Shown piece after piece: positions 63,798 to 64,000 of a DNA stretch of 64,000 nt. The notes beneath the pieces were generated by a model. The model did not search any database. It had not been told where the DNA came from and saw nothing but the letters and a program-made list of their open reading frames with translations. Position 1 is the stretch's first letter; every line of letters begins with the position of its first letter. The stretch comes from Synergistota bacterium (GTDB lineage: Bacteria; Synergistota; GBS-1). Made by a program: the position numbers and the translations under genes. The DNA lies in assembly GCA_025060595.1 (NCBI GenBank), contig JANXBX010000007.1, positions 1 to 64,000 on the forward strand, read 5' to 3'.

Positions 63798-64000
63798 GAA
63801 CCTTTCACCAACTCTTTTATTTTGTTTCCTTCGGCATCATAAATCACAACCTGAAGTGGCATTTTACCAATAGCATGAGTAGCACATGAAAGACATGGAT
63901 CATAACATCTTATAGCAACCTCCAGCATATTTAAGAAACCCTCTTTTATTTCCGGTCCTCTTATATACTCTTTGGCAACAAGCTCCACAGCTTTATTCAT
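63794..64000 (-). CDS. NiFe-hydrogenase large subunit, C-terminal part (partial)
   Basis: The last 68 residues of the large subunit; the start is beyond the right edge, so ATG at 64000 is internal. The C-terminal nickel ligands are in CYDPCLSCATHA. The usual cleavage point is after the His, releasing an extension of about 26 residues ending ELVKGS. Group 3-type enzymes (F420- or NAD(P)-linked or methyl-viologen type) have such ends. Its protease and hypA, hypB follow. Confidence 0.9.
   Translation of the reverse strand: MNKAVELVAKEYIRGPEIKEGFLNMLEVAIRCYDPCLSCATHAIGKMPLQVVIYDAEGNKIKELVKGS

Overview
The window is a gene-dense, AT-rich bacterial chromosome segment. It most likely comes from a strictly anaerobic, probably thermophilic, two-membrane (diderm) bacterium. 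Evidence for the outer membrane is a TonB-dependent receptor with ExbB, ExbD and TonB. Evidence for anaerobiosis is a class III (glycyl-radical) ribonucleotide reductase, NiFe-hydrogenase genes, a tungstate transporter and fermentation-type CoA-transferase and thiolase genes. A secreted protein at 57971-58612 ends in a GGGGC-hydrophobic-basic tail resembling the Synerg-CTERM sorting signal. Together with TAXI-type TRAP transport and the amino-acid/CoA cassette, this makes a low-GC Synergistota lineage my best guess (inference, moderate to low confidence). No rRNA, tRNA, CRISPR array or insertion sequence was recognised.

Region 1 (1-18373) is an unbroken S10-spc-alpha ribosomal supercluster: the tail of tuf, then rpsJ through rpsQ, rplN through secY, adk, map, a KOW-domain gene, infA, rpmJ, rpsM, rpsK, rpsD, rpoA and rplQ. 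An ECF energizing module (two ATPases and a T component) and truA follow. Nine of these genes appear to start with TTG, and the KOW gene appears to start with ATT.

Region 2 (18370-20883) holds a FAD subunit and a short [2Fe-2S] subunit of the xanthine dehydrogenase type plus a uracil/xanthine permease, without a molybdenum subunit. Region 3 (20938-28656) is a cobalamin uptake locus: a cobalamin riboswitch with terminator, a BtuB-like receptor, a propeller lipoprotein, then exbB, btuF, exbD, tonB, btuC and btuD. Region 4 (28576-36348, mostly minus strand) holds a TAXI TRAP transporter with DUF1850, a PP-loop ATPase and pstCAB without pstS.

Region 5 (35995-40533 and 46818-48056) has one-carbon and purine genes (purH, fhs, glyA) with mnmA and an E1-like enzyme. 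Region 6 (41277-46109) is an operon of an RpiR-type regulator, a class III aminotransferase, a two-subunit CoA-transferase and a thiolase, probably for amino-acid fermentation. Region 7 (46104-54200) has a nicotinamidase-like protein, a SLOG protein, nrdR-nrdD-nrdG, an envelope lipoprotein/coiled-coil pair and queT, predicted to be leaderless. Region 8 (54290-57868) has a DUF1445 protein, an MtdB-like methylene-tetrahydropterin dehydrogenase homologue, pheA and tyrA.

Region 9 (57971-64000) has the Synerg-CTERM-like protein, the tungstate transporter wtpABC, a DJ-1/PfpI protein and, on the minus strand, hydrogenase genes: a partial large subunit, its maturation protease (which also lacks any ATG/GTG/TTG start before its conserved N-terminus), hypA and hypB. 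The strongest leads are the two independent non-canonical start codons, the MtdB-like/DUF1445 pair, the leaderless queT and the incomplete xanthine dehydrogenase set.
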